Origin: Verrucomicrobiales bacterium
Lineage (GTDB): Bacteria > Verrucomicrobiota > Verrucomicrobiia > Limisphaerales > CANJXF01
Reading direction: 5' to 3'
NCBI GenBank assembly: GCA_947478865.1
Contig: CANJXF010000039.1
Span: forward strand, 1-42,239
DNA length: 42,239 bases
In this document: positions 16,529-25,076 of the stretch, piece by piece
Position numbering within the stretch: position 1 is the first letter of the stretch
Layout of the letters: every line of letters begins with the position of its first letter
Notes under the pieces: model-generated
Told to the model about the DNA's origin: nothing
The model's input: the letters and a program-made list of their open reading frames with translations, nothing else
Databases searched by the model: none
Program-made: the position numbers and the translations under genes

Positions 16529-17884
16529 ATGAGAAAATTTATTTTCATCAGTTTCGTTTTGTTGTCCGCAAGGATTTTCGCTGAAGATTGGCAACAATTC
16601 CTCGGCCCCACGCGCGACGGAATTTCCGCCGAAACCGGTTTGCTCGAAAAGTTTTCAACAAACGGCCCGCCGCTCGCTTGGGAAAAGCAGATTGGAACGG
16701 GCTACAGCGCGCCATCGGTTCGCGGGGACAAACTGATTTTATTTCATCGCGTCGGAAATGAAGAAATCGTGGAAGCGTTCGACGCGATCAAAGGCACCGC
16801 GCTTTGGCGCTACGCTTCCCCGAGCAGTTTTCAAGATCCGTACGGCTACAACAATGGCCCGCGTTGCACACCCCTTCTCACCAAAGATCTGTGTTACACA
16901 TTCGGCGCGGAAGGGGTGTTGACTTGCCTGGATTTACAGACGGGCAAACTCGTCTGGAAACGAAACACCGCGAAAGAATGGGATATTCCCGAGGCGTTCT
17001 TCGGCGTCGGCAGCACACCGGTGCTGGAGGATAATTTACTCATCGTCATGATCGGGGGGCAGCCCAACTCTGGCGTGGTTGGACTCGACGCAAAAACCGG
17101 CAAAATCATCTGGGAAAGCATCGGAGAAAAAAACTGGACCGGCGTGCCAATGACCGCCTGGCCCGGCGAACGCAAAGTGGAATGGCGTCGCTACGAAAAG
17201 CAGGCCAGCTACGCCTCACCGGTTCTCGCAACGGTCAACGGAAAGCGCATGGCCTTTTGTCTGATGCGACAAGGGTTGGTTTCACTCGACCCAAAGACGG
17301 GAAATATTTTCGACAGCTTTTGGTTTCGCGCCCGCGTGGATGAATCGGTCAACGCAGCCAATCCCGTTGTGGTCAGCAATCAGGTCTTTATTTCCAGCGC
17401 CTATTACAAATCCGGCTCCGTGATGTTGAAAGTCAACCCGGAGAGTCAAAAATTCGAAGAAGTTTGGCGCAGCCTTGCTTTGGAAATTCATTTTACAACG
17501 CCGATTATCAAGGACGGTTTTCTCTACGCCTTCAGCGGTCGCAACGAACCGGACGCGCGGTTCCGCTGCGTGGAATGGCAAACCGGAAAAGTGATGTGGG
17601 ACCGCGACGAACATTGGCAGGCGCACAGCTCAGCGCAGCCGAACAACTATGGGCGCGGCTCGTGCATTTTAGCGGATGGCAAACTCATTGTGCTGGGTGA
17701 AGGCGGTTTGCTCGGGCTCTACAAATTGAATTCTAAAACGGACGAAGAACTCTCGCGCTGGCAGGTTCCGCAGTTGCATTATCCCACATGGGCGGCACCA
17801 GTGCTGGCGAATAAAAAAATTTATCTGCGCAGCGAGAATCGGCTGGTCTGCCTGGACTTCTCAAATCGTGCGGGAACGAAATAA
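16529..17884 (+). CDS. Secreted PQQ-like beta-propeller protein
   Basis: 451 residues with an N-terminal signal peptide (MRKFIFISFVLLSARIFA). The mature protein begins DWQQFLGPTRDGIS and shows repeated PQQ/WD-like blades, for example LTCLDLQTGKLVWKR, VGLDAKTGKIIWE, VSLDPKTGNIFDSFW and VEWQTGKVMWDR. This is the BamB-like propeller family greatly expanded in Planctomycetes and Verrucomicrobia, where roles are mostly unknown. There are no PQQ dehydrogenase metal or cofactor residues to argue for an alcohol dehydrogenase. It is divergent from moxR. Only about 180 bases separate the two coding regions. Confidence 0.85.
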   Translation: MRKFIFISFVLLSARIFAEDWQQFLGPTRDGISAETGLLEKFSTNGPPLAWEKQIGTGYSAPSVRGDKLILFHRVGNEEIVEAFDAIKGTALWRYASPSSFQDPYGYNNGPRCTPLLTKDLCYTFGAEGVLTCLDLQTGKLVWKRNTAKEWDIPEAFFGVGSTPVLEDNLLIVMIGGQPNSGVVGLDAKTGKIIWESIGEKNWTGVPMTAWPGERKVEWRRYEKQASYASPVLATVNGKRMAFCLMRQGLVSLDPKTGNIFDSFWFRARVDESVNAANPVVVSNQVFISSAYYKSGSVMLKVNPESQKFEEVWRSLALEIHFTTPIIKDGFLYAFSGRNEPDARFRCVEWQTGKVMWDRDEHWQAHSSAQPNNYGRGSCILADGKLIVLGEGGLLGLYKLNSKTDEELSRWQVPQLHYPTWAAPVLANKKIYLRSENRLVCLDFSNRAGTK

Positions 17885-17970
17885 GTTTCAGCACGCGAAT
17901 CCCAACACTTTTTGTGGTCAAAACTTAGAGTGTTTATTATTCATCACGCTCCTGAATACCAGTTTACAAA

Positions 17971-18963
17971 ATGAAAATAAAAATCGCACAGTTCGGACTC
18001 GGGCCCATCGGAATCGAAACCTTGAAACTCATCGCAACCAAACCTTGGGCGGAGATCGTGGGCGGCGTGGATATCGATCCAAAAAAGGTTGGGCTTTCTC
18101 TCGCCGAACTCACCGGAATTGCCGCGCTGGAATCGAGCCGCGTCTATTCTTCCTTTGAGGAACTGTTGCAGAAAAACCGTCCGGACGTCGTGCTCCATAC
18201 TTCGGTTTCGCGAATGAACCAGGTTTTCCCGCAGCTTGAACCAATTGTGCGCGCCGGAGTGAGCGTTGTTTCGTCGTGCGAAGAATTGCTTTTCCCGCAG
18301 CTCAAAGAACCCGCGCTTGCCAAACAACTTGACGAACTCTGCCGCAAGCATGGCGCGCGCGTTCTCGGGACGGGCGTTAATCCCGGTTACGTCATGGACA
18401 CGCTCGCCGTTTGTCTGACCGGCGTTTGCCGCAACGTGGAGAAAATCGAAATTGAACGCGTCGTAAATGCCTCGCTGCGTCGCTTGCCGTTGCAAAAGAA
18501 AATCGGCAGCGGCTTGGATCCGGATGAGTTTCGAAAACTCTTTCGCGAAAACAAGATGGGCCACGTCGGCTTGGTAGAATCACTCGCGCTCGTAGCGCAC
18601 TGCTTGAATTGGAAAATCGGCGATATCAAGGAGACTTGCGAACCGATCATTGCGCCGAACGACATCCAGACGGAATTTCTCGAAGTCAAAAAAGGTCTTA
18701 CCTGCGGCATCCATCATCGCGCCGAGGCGGCAGTCAACGGCGAAACGAAACTCACGCTCGACTTGAAAATGTATCTCGATGCGAAAGACCCGCGCGACGC
18801 CGTGAAAGTCTATGGCGATCCGCCAATCAACGCCGTGCTGCACGGCGGCGTGCATGGCGATCGCGCCACGGTCGCCGCGTTGGTCAACGCGGTTCCAACC
18901 GTGCTGAAAGCCAATCCCGGTTTGCTGTTGATGACGGACATCGCAGTACCGCGGGTGAGTTGA
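17971..18963 (+). CDS. DapB-fold / 2,4-diaminopentanoate dehydrogenase-like oxidoreductase
   Basis: 330 residues. The N-terminal Rossmann fold has AQFGLGPIGIETLKLIA (NAD(P) loop), GGVDIDPKKVG, and the DapB-type PDVVLHTSVSRM and GVSVVSSCEELLFP. GTGVNPGYVMDTLAV resembles the substrate loop of dihydrodipicolinate reductase relatives. The C-terminal part matches the 2,4-diaminopentanoate dehydrogenase-like branch rather than true DapB, which is shorter at about 270. The substrate is probably an amino acid or imine but cannot be fixed here. It stands between the PQQ gene and a strong terminator, so it is probably monocistronic. Confidence 0.8.
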   Translation: MKIKIAQFGLGPIGIETLKLIATKPWAEIVGGVDIDPKKVGLSLAELTGIAALESSRVYSSFEELLQKNRPDVVLHTSVSRMNQVFPQLEPIVRAGVSVVSSCEELLFPQLKEPALAKQLDELCRKHGARVLGTGVNPGYVMDTLAVCLTGVCRNVEKIEIERVVNASLRRLPLQKKIGSGLDPDEFRKLFRENKMGHVGLVESLALVAHCLNWKIGDIKETCEPIIAPNDIQTEFLEVKKGLTCGIHHRAEAAVNGETKLTLDLKMYLDAKDPRDAVKVYGDPPINAVLHGGVHGDRATVAALVNAVPTVLKANPGLLLMTDIAVPRVS

Positions 18964-18981
18964 GCGCTCAGAATTCACGAG

Positions 18982-19018
18982 CGCGCGAATTGGTTTTCCC
19001 AATTTGCGCGTTTTCTTT
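18982..19018 (+). terminator. Strong intrinsic terminator
   Basis: A 12-bp stem (CGCGCGAATTGG pairing with CCAATTTGCGCG, one G-U wobble) with a 5-base loop is followed directly by TTTTCTTT. It lies 19 bases after the stop codon of the DapB-fold oxidoreductase and before transketolase, so it should end the upstream transcript. Confidence 0.85.
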
Positions 19019-19113
19019 GACGGCCCAATCAAACCGTTGGCGGAAAAGTTTACTTCCCTTTTCCAAACTCCGTTTTAAAGTTTGCGGCTTGAATTTAAAT
19101 AAATAAATCGACC

Positions 19114-20949
19114 ATGAACAATTCTGCTGAACTACTGACCGGGATCGCCAACCAACTCCGCATTCACTCCATCGCTTCCACCACCGCGGCGGGCAGCGGG
19201 CATCCGACCTCTTGCGCTTCGGCGGCAGATCTCGTTACAGCATTGTTCTTCGGCCAAATGCGCTACAACCCGAAGGATCCGCAATACGCCAACAACGACC
19301 GCTTTATTTTATCCAAGGGACACGCCGCGCCGCTGCTCTACGCCGCCTGGGCTGAAAACGGCGTCGTTCCAATCAGCGAATTGAGCAAGCTCCGCGAACT
19401 GGGCAACGACCTCGAAGGCCACCCCACCCCGCGTTTGCCGTTCGTCGATGTCGCCAGCGGTTCGCTCGGCCAAGGGCTCAGCATCGGTGTCGGCATGGCG
19501 CTCAACGCGCGGCTCGATCATTTTGATTACATGACCTACGTGCTGCTGGGCGACGGAGAATGCGCCGAAGGCAGTGTCTGGGAAGCGGCCTCGCTCGCGG
19601 GAACCTACAAGTTGAACAATCTCGTCGCTTTGATTGACGTGAATCGCCTTGGCCAAAGCCAGGAAACCGCGTTCGGTCATCACACCGAAGTTTACGAGAA
19701 ACGCTTTCAAGCGTTCGGGTGGCGCACGGAAGTGATCGACGGCCACGACATGGAAGAAATCCTCGAAGTGCTCGCCGCCGCCGGTCTCGGCAATCAACCA
19801 CTCGCCATCATCGCTAAAACAAACAAGGGCCAGGGCATCAATATCGCCAGCGACAAAGATGCGTGGCACGGCAAGGCGCTTTCCAAAGATGAAGCGGCCG
19901 CTGCGATCGCCGATTTGCAACCCAAAGCGCAATCCGGTCTTGGAGTGGAGATCGCCCAGCCAACTCAGGTTACGCCACCTGTGACCACCGCGCCGGCCAG
20001 TTATCCTCCGATCAATTACAAATTGGGCGATAAAATTGCCACACGCGAAGCCTATGGCGCGGCGCTCGTTCGTATCGGTGAAGCAGATCAGCGCGTCGTC
20101 GCGATGGATGGAGACACCAAGAATTCCACCTATTCCGACAAATTTTATAAAAAATTCCCAGAGCGGTTCACAGAATGTTTTATTGCCGAACAAAATCTCG
20201 TTGGCGTCGCCATCGGTTTCGGCTGCTTGGGCAAAGTTCCGTTCGCTTCGACCTTCGCCGCGTTCTTCAGCCGCGCCCACGACCAGATTCGCATGGGCGC
20301 AATTTCTCTGGCGAACCTCAAGCTCGTCGGCTCGCATGTCGGTGTCAGCATCGGTGAAGACGGCGGCTCGCAAATGGCCCTCGAAGACCTGGCCATGATG
20401 CGCGCACTGCCAGGAAGCGTCGTGCTCTATCCAAGCGATGCCGTCTGCGCGGAGAAATGTCTCGAAGAAATGGCGAAAACAAAGGGCGTCGCGTTCCTGC
20501 GCACCTCGCGTCCGAAGACTCCCGTCATTTACAACAACGACGAGCAATTCCCGATCGGCGGCGCAAAAATCCTGAAACAAAGCGCGAGCGATAAGGTCAC
20601 CGTGGTCTCCGGCGGCGTTACATTATTCGAGGCCCTGAAAGCCGCGGATATTCTGGCCAAAGACGGAATCACGATCACTGTCATCGACGCCTATAGTGTG
20701 AAGCCTCTGGCGAAAGATTTGATCCGCGACGCCGCGCAGAAAACCAAAGGCCTCGTGCTTACGGTCGAAGATCATTATCCGGAAGGCGGTTTGGGAGATG
20801 CGGTCGCCGGCGAACTCAGCGCGGACGGAATCAAAGTCCATAAGCTCGCCGTGTTTGAATTGCCACGCTCCGGCAAGCCCGAAGAATTGCTCGCGAAATA
20901 CGGTCTGGATGCCGCAGCCATTGTAAAGAAGGTCAAAGAGTTGGTTTGA
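19114..20949 (+). CDS. tkt: Transketolase (animal-type, single chain)
   Basis: 611 residues. Moves two-carbon units between sugar phosphates in the pentose phosphate pathway using thiamine diphosphate. The ThDP motif starts at Gly146-Asp147-Gly148 (GDGECAEGSVWEAA) and ends at ALIDVN. His30 in GSGHPTS and His70 in SKGHAAP are cofactor or substrate contacts. The pyrimidine domain begins about residue 306 (KIATREAYGAAL, AEQNLVGVAIG) and a C-terminal domain follows. The length of about 610 and the motif style resemble the mammalian-type enzymes rather than the E. coli type of about 660. A Pro/Thr/Ala-rich linker joins the halves. Confidence 0.93.
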   Translation: MNNSAELLTGIANQLRIHSIASTTAAGSGHPTSCASAADLVTALFFGQMRYNPKDPQYANNDRFILSKGHAAPLLYAAWAENGVVPISELSKLRELGNDLEGHPTPRLPFVDVASGSLGQGLSIGVGMALNARLDHFDYMTYVLLGDGECAEGSVWEAASLAGTYKLNNLVALIDVNRLGQSQETAFGHHTEVYEKRFQAFGWRTEVIDGHDMEEILEVLAAAGLGNQPLAIIAKTNKGQGINIASDKDAWHGKALSKDEAAAAIADLQPKAQSGLGVEIAQPTQVTPPVTTAPASYPPINYKLGDKIATREAYGAALVRIGEADQRVVAMDGDTKNSTYSDKFYKKFPERFTECFIAEQNLVGVAIGFGCLGKVPFASTFAAFFSRAHDQIRMGAISLANLKLVGSHVGVSIGEDGGSQMALEDLAMMRALPGSVVLYPSDAVCAEKCLEEMAKTKGVAFLRTSRPKTPVIYNNDEQFPIGGAKILKQSASDKVTVVSGGVTLFEALKAADILAKDGITITVIDAYSVKPLAKDLIRDAAQKTKGLVLTVEDHYPEGGLGDAVAGELSADGIKVHKLAVFELPRSGKPEELLAKYGLDAAAIVKKVKELV

Positions 20950-20978
20950 GGCAACTCATTTGGCTGGAAGCCTAGGAT

Positions 20979-21356
20979 ATGCGCCGTTTGATTTTAGTGA
21001 CGGTTTGCGTCTTGATAATTGCCTGCGCAGCGTATGTCGCGTTCCGGCACGTCGACCGCACACACGCCCAGCCTGCGCGGGATCTCTCGAAGATGATGGC
21101 GGTGCGAGTCGTCGTTTCAGATGCACTCTCGGCACATTACAACGAGCATCATAGCTATCCGCCCTCGCTGTCCGCGTTGCCATCGCAATCGCTTCCGTGG
21201 GGCGACGAGGGTTCGTCACTTTCGGACTTGGCTAACTGGTCATATTCCTCTGACGGTTCCATTTTTGCGATGAAATGGACCAACGCGCTCGGGACGGAGC
21301 TTTTTCTTGGTGGGAGAACCGGCCACGTTTTCTTCTTCAAGGATGAAAGCATATAG
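20979..21356 (+). CDS. Small exported pseudopilin-like protein
   Basis: 125 residues. A hydrophobic N-terminal helix (about 4-21) anchors or exports the protein. The next part, VVVSDALSAHYNEHHSYPPSLSALPS, has the spacing of the post-helix segment of GspG-like type II pseudopilins (a helix, then Y-P-x-SL). The end reads like a beta-rich tail (WSYSSDGSIFAMKWTN, TGHVFFFKDES). The usual pilin leader with Glu5 is absent, so it is not a canonical pseudopilin. No secretion genes are adjacent. It follows transketolase with a 29-base gap. Confidence 0.6.
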   Translation: MRRLILVTVCVLIIACAAYVAFRHVDRTHAQPARDLSKMMAVRVVVSDALSAHYNEHHSYPPSLSALPSQSLPWGDEGSSLSDLANWSYSSDGSIFAMKWTNALGTELFLGGRTGHVFFFKDESI

Positions 21357-21429
21357 GGCGCTGCCGTAATCTTTTTGGCTAAGAATGAATCTGGCCACGG
21401 CAGGAATCGTCACTATTCTCCGAAACACA

Positions 21430-22467
21430 ATGAAATCAGGAAAATCTCCAAACGGAGTTGCAGACCGTAGTTCCGCGCACATTACGCGCCGCGAAGCCCT
21501 CAAGAAAACGGTCGTCTTCAGCACGAGTTTCCTTACGGCGGGCTGGCTCAATTCGTTGCAGGCGAAATCGCCAGAAATAGAATTTTCCAAGGACGGGTTG
21601 CACTTCCTTGCGATTGGAGATTTCGGCAGCGGCAATGCAAATCAGAAAGCCGTCGCCCAAGGAATGGCCACCTTTGCCAAAACTTTGAACGCGCCACTGA
21701 CCGCAGTGCTGGCGTTGGGAGATAATTTCTACGGCAAACATACCCCGGAGCGTTTCACGAATCATTTCGAGGAAATGTATTCCAAGGATGGACTCGACTG
21801 TCCGTTTTACGCCTGTCTCGGCAATCACGATTACGGCCCGAAATACGATTCCAATCAAGGCCCAGCCAAAGCGCAAATCCAGCTCGACTACGCCAAGGAC
21901 AATCCGCAATCACGCTGGAAAATGCCGGCGAAATGGTATTCGCTAGAATTGCCAAACGCGAAAAAGCCGTTGGTGAAAATCATTTTCCTGGATGGCAATA
22001 CAATCGAAGGCTCATTAACTCCGCAGGAGAAGCTTGCGCAAAAACGTTTTCTCGAAGCCGAGTTGAAAAAGAAAACCGGGGCGCGCTGGCAATGGGTGGT
22101 GAGTCACTTCCCGATGTTCAGCGAAACCGTCAAACGCGGCGACAATTCCAAGTTGATCGAACAAATGGGAGAATATCTAAAAACCAATCCCATTTCGTTC
22201 TTTCTCACCGGCCACGACCACAACCTGCAACATCTGGAAGCGGAAGGTTTCAAGACCAGCTTTGTCATTTCAGGGGCGGGTGGCGCGGGGTTGTATGACG
22301 TCAAACCATCAACGCGCGGCTTCACGGAAAAAATCCTTGGCTTTACTCACCTTCACGTCGCGCGCGATAAGACGACCGTTCAATTCATCGATACCGAAAG
22401 CCGTTGCCTTCACGCCTTTCAGCGTTCTCTCAAAGGCAAAGTCGAAGTGATTTCGAAGGCTGGATAA
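21430..22467 (+). CDS. Tat-exported purple acid phosphatase-like metallophosphoesterase
   Basis: 345 residues from the ATG at 21430. An upstream in-frame ATG at 21385 would add 15. A twin-arginine signal is visible (THRR-like ITRREALKKTVVFSTSFLTAGWL, split across residues 18-40), so the folded enzyme is probably exported by Tat. Metallophosphatase motifs in order: GDFGSG, LALGDNFYG, CLGNHDYG, VVSHFPMF and TGHDHNLQ. The arrangement resembles tartrate-resistant (type 5) acid phosphatases. The likely role is release of phosphate from external phosphoesters. It stands alone and faces a tiny lipoprotein gene. Confidence 0.88.
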   Translation: MKSGKSPNGVADRSSAHITRREALKKTVVFSTSFLTAGWLNSLQAKSPEIEFSKDGLHFLAIGDFGSGNANQKAVAQGMATFAKTLNAPLTAVLALGDNFYGKHTPERFTNHFEEMYSKDGLDCPFYACLGNHDYGPKYDSNQGPAKAQIQLDYAKDNPQSRWKMPAKWYSLELPNAKKPLVKIIFLDGNTIEGSLTPQEKLAQKRFLEAELKKKTGARWQWVVSHFPMFSETVKRGDNSKLIEQMGEYLKTNPISFFLTGHDHNLQHLEAEGFKTSFVISGAGGAGLYDVKPSTRGFTEKILGFTHLHVARDKTTVQFIDTESRCLHAFQRSLKGKVEVISKAG

Positions 22468-22488
22468 ATCGATTGATTTTCGGCCCCG

Positions 22489-22611
22489 TTATTTCGTCGG
22501 AACCCAACCTTTGCCGGGAATAAATTCGCGACTTCCCGATTCGCTCTTGCAAGCGGTGAACAGGCTTGCCGCCACGAGGAGCGCGATGCCAACCATCAGA
22601 ACGTTTTTCAT
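22489..22611 (-). CDS. 40-residue lipoprotein
   Basis: An ATG at 22611 opens 40 codons ending TAA at 22489. The product starts MKNVLMVGIALLVAASLFTAC, a textbook lipoprotein signal with lipid-modified Cys21 (box L-F-T-A-C), followed by a short Ser/Glu/Gly-rich segment and the tail FIPGKGWVPTK. Entericidin-like tiny lipoproteins have a comparable plan, but the mature part is not recognisable to me. It converges with the phosphatase gene (21 bases between stops) and is divergent from yqgE. Confidence 0.75.
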   Translation of the reverse strand: MKNVLMVGIALLVAASLFTACKSESGSREFIPGKGWVPTK

Positions 22612-22679
22612 GTGGCGATTTTATTCCGATTTGTCATGGCAGCAAGCTTGTTGCAGATTGAGTTCGTAAACAAACGCGC

Positions 22680-23237
22680 ATGGCTAACCTGGCAAAAAAT
22701 CTCAAGGGACAACTGCTTCTCGATGGCGGGAAGCTCGCCGGCTCGTTTTTCCATCACGCGGTCGTCCTCATCTGCGAACACAATGCGGAAGGAGCGCTCG
22801 GCCTCATCCTTAATCGCGCCAGTGGCAATAAAGTCGGCGAAATGGTGGTGGCCGATTTACCCGAGGAACTGAAGGAGAAATCGCTTTTCCTTGGCGGCCC
22901 CGTTCAACCGGCGGCGCTTAGCTTCCTGCACAGCGATGCATTTCTTCCCAACGCAAATGTGATGAGCAATTTGAATGTGAGCCATTCTCTGGAGGCTTTG
23001 GTCGATATTGGCGAATCGTTTTCGAGCACGCAAAAGGTGAAGGTTTTTTCAGGTTACTCCGGCTGGAGCCCGGGACAATTGGAAGCGGAGATGAAAACCG
23101 GCGCATGGCTGGTGCACCCGGCTTCCATCGAACTGGTGTTTAACGACGACCCCAGTCTATGGAAAACAATTCTCGATCTTAAGGGCTGGAAATACAAATT
23201 GATGTCGCAAAGTCCGGAAGATTTGTCGTGGAACTGA
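22680..23237 (+). CDS. YqgE/AlgH family protein (UPF0301)
   Basis: 185 residues, the family's normal length. Visible motifs: KGQLLLDGGKLAGSFFHHAVVLICEHN with GALGLILNR, LFLGGPVQ, FSGYSGWSPGQLEAEMKTGAW (the most conserved stretch) and the SLWKTIL end. The fold is known structurally, but the biochemical function is not settled, and the AlgH name reflects alginate regulation in Pseudomonas. A 7-bp hairpin with a short T run follows the stop (23244-23266). Confidence 0.93.
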   Translation: MANLAKNLKGQLLLDGGKLAGSFFHHAVVLICEHNAEGALGLILNRASGNKVGEMVVADLPEELKEKSLFLGGPVQPAALSFLHSDAFLPNANVMSNLNVSHSLEALVDIGESFSSTQKVKVFSGYSGWSPGQLEAEMKTGAWLVHPASIELVFNDDPSLWKTILDLKGWKYKLMSQSPEDLSWN

Positions 23238-23243
23238 TGGGCA

Positions 23244-23266
23244 GAAGATTTTTCAATCTTCAGTTT
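23244..23266 (+). terminator. Intrinsic terminator after yqgE
   Basis: GAAGATT and AATCTTC form a 7-bp perfect stem with a TTTC loop, followed by AGTTTT. It lies seven bases after the yqgE stop and about 50 before the end of the convergent rhomboid gene. Confidence 0.65.
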
Positions 23267-23315
23267 TACATTCTAACTTCGAAGTCCTGTTTCTTATTGG
23301 CTCCAAAACTCAAAA

Positions 23316-24215
23316 CTATCTCAGCGCAAGCCACCAGGTTACCAAGGTCACACTGGTAAGAATAAGAGTTGAGAAGGTATTCGTCGCCGTCCCGCGGGTT
23401 ATTGCCGGCAAGAAATGGAGTGCAACCCCAATGATTGCCCCGCAAAAAAACCCTCCGACGTGAGCAATGATATCGGTCCCTTCGGCAAACCCAATCAAAA
23501 CCAAGACCAGGAACGCGGCTGCCGCGCCACGGCGAATTAAATAGGTGGCTCGCGTCGTTCGCCAGGCAGAGATTCCCTCGACGGCCAGCAATCCGAGCGC
23601 GCCCATCACCATTCCAGAAGCGCCAAGGCTGCGATGCGGTAATGGGTAAATAAAATATCCCGCGAGGTTCCCGCCGACCCCAGCAAGATAGGTCGCGAGC
23701 AGCGCCGGACCCGCTCCGTATCGCGCCATTGCCATGCCAAAAAGGAGAAATCCTGTCGTCACATTTGCAATCAGATGCGCCGCGTCGCCGTGCAAACTTA
23801 TCGCGGTAAATAACAGCCACCATTGCCCATGAGCAACCCTCTGGCTGTCCATCACGCCAAGGTCTTTTAAGCCCATTCCGCTCGTACGCGAAACGATGAA
23901 GAGCGCGATCAACAGAAGGCAGGGCGCAATGCTTCCCCAGTGAAAAATCAAACCCGTGCCCGGAAGTTTTTGTCGCCATTTCCAGCCGCGATTCTCTTTG
24001 CGATAAAGTTCAATCGCAGCCAGAGCGCGTTCGTAGTCCAATTCGCCAACCAACAGAGCCCAATTCTCGTCGCGTGTAATCGTGGTTTCGATCCCCTGGC
24101 TTGCGAGCACCAAGCTCCAATCCATTGCCTGCCGCTGGGTGCGCGCCCGAATTTGCCTGAGTGATTCTTCCATGTTGGCGAAATGATCTTCAGCTGCTAT
24201 TTTCTTCTCGTCCAA
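23316..24215 (-). CDS. Rhomboid family intramembrane serine protease
   Basis: 299 residues. A cytosolic N-terminal region of about 90 residues (TTITRDENWALLVGELDYERALAAIELY) precedes a six-helix membrane core. The catalytic dyad is Ser200 in LGASGMVMG and His252 in IAHVGGFFCG. The HGDAAHLIAN motif of the second helix is also kept, so it should be active. Rhomboids cut transmembrane helices of client proteins, here unknown. The N-terminal domain resembles the cytosolic domain seen in some bacterial rhomboids. It converges with yqgE. Confidence 0.92.
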   Translation of the reverse strand: MDEKKIAAEDHFANMEESLRQIRARTQRQAMDWSLVLASQGIETTITRDENWALLVGELDYERALAAIELYRKENRGWKWRQKLPGTGLIFHWGSIAPCLLLIALFIVSRTSGMGLKDLGVMDSQRVAHGQWWLLFTAISLHGDAAHLIANVTTGFLLFGMAMARYGAGPALLATYLAGVGGNLAGYFIYPLPHRSLGASGMVMGALGLLAVEGISAWRTTRATYLIRRGAAAAFLVLVLIGFAEGTDIIAHVGGFFCGAIIGVALHFLPAITRGTATNTFSTLILTSVTLVTWWLALR

Positions 24216-24327
24216 CAGTGATACCAGACTATGTGTTTTGCGAACATAGAGAATGGGGCCAAACGGTTTGCTTCAGAAATTTTCTCCACACGCTTCTGCC
24301 CACGACCTCTGCTAATCCCAAACAACT

Positions 24328-25052
24328 ATGAAAATGATTCAGCCCAATTGCCGAATTCAGTTCACGGCCGACGACATCGACTTCATCACTCGGGTTCTCG
24401 GCACCAAAATGGAAGTCTCCGGGTGCCTGGTCATGTTGCCGACCGACCCCGACACGCGCGATCTGATCCTGGACGATGAAGCGTTATTCCACGCGTTGTT
24501 GGAAGAGACGGTTGCCTGCGGGTCTCAAACCACTTCTATTTCTACGTCTTGGTCCGCCACGTCCTGCGCCGGTCGGGAATCGACGATCGCGCTGTGGCGG
24601 ATTACGTAGCTGAGATGCTGACTGAATTCTCGCGCCCGGAACAAAGCCGCTGCGTTTTGCCCGGTCAAACATCTCCGCTCGATTACTTTTTTGAAATGCT
24701 CGCGGCGTTGAGGACGGCTGACGAACGCACCACATTTTTGCTACGCGCCCACATCGGCAATCAGTCGCTGTTTCTCTCCGGCGTTTTTCCGGAGCGGATT
24801 CGATTCCGCGCAGAATCGAAAGGCTTTCCAAATTTGAAATACTACCAGGAGGTTGGCCGGATGAATTACCGCGTCGCGAGCGACCATCGGCTCGCCCAGA
24901 AATATGAACTGGCTCCAATTTTCTACACGCTCTACGCGCATTTTGAACCGGCACGACGAGCGTTGAACGACCTGTCCGAACGCATTTTCTCACTGGGCGA
25001 CAACGACCGATTTGCCCACACCCTCCTGCGTCCGAGCGAACGCCCTAATTGA
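24328..25052 (+). pseudogene. Conserved hypothetical gene broken by a single-base frameshift
   Basis: The first frame from the ATG at 24328 reads well (MKMIQPNCRIQFTADDIDF...LLEETVACGS) to about 24526, then turns to low-complexity sequence. The next frame takes over without a break as NHFYFYVLVRHVLRRSGIDDRAVADYVAEML and continues to 25052. Restoring one A in the CAAAC run at 24526-24530 joins both halves into one protein of about 240 residues. I do not recognise the family. It is helical, has no signal or membrane helix, and has a conserved-looking centre (RFRAESKGFPNLKYYQEVGRMNYRVAS). This is either a decaying gene or an assembly error. The slip site is not a programmed -1 heptamer. Confidence 0.75.
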
Positions 25053-25076
25053 GGAATGCCACGACTGAACACAGAT

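Noticed and set aside
17904-17934. AACACT / AGTGTT hairpin after the PQQ-propeller gene
   Set aside because: Only a 6-bp stem with a 19-base loop, too weak to call despite AT-rich sequence after it.
19309-20580. 423-codon minus-strand open frame
   Set aside because: Fully antisense to transketolase. Long shadow frames are expected in GC-rich genes and this one has no recognisable fold.
24520-24535. Programmed -1 frameshift in the broken hypothetical gene
   Set aside because: No X-XXY-YYZ slippery heptamer is present in the right frame at the junction, and no pseudoknot is obvious, so a mutation or error is simpler.
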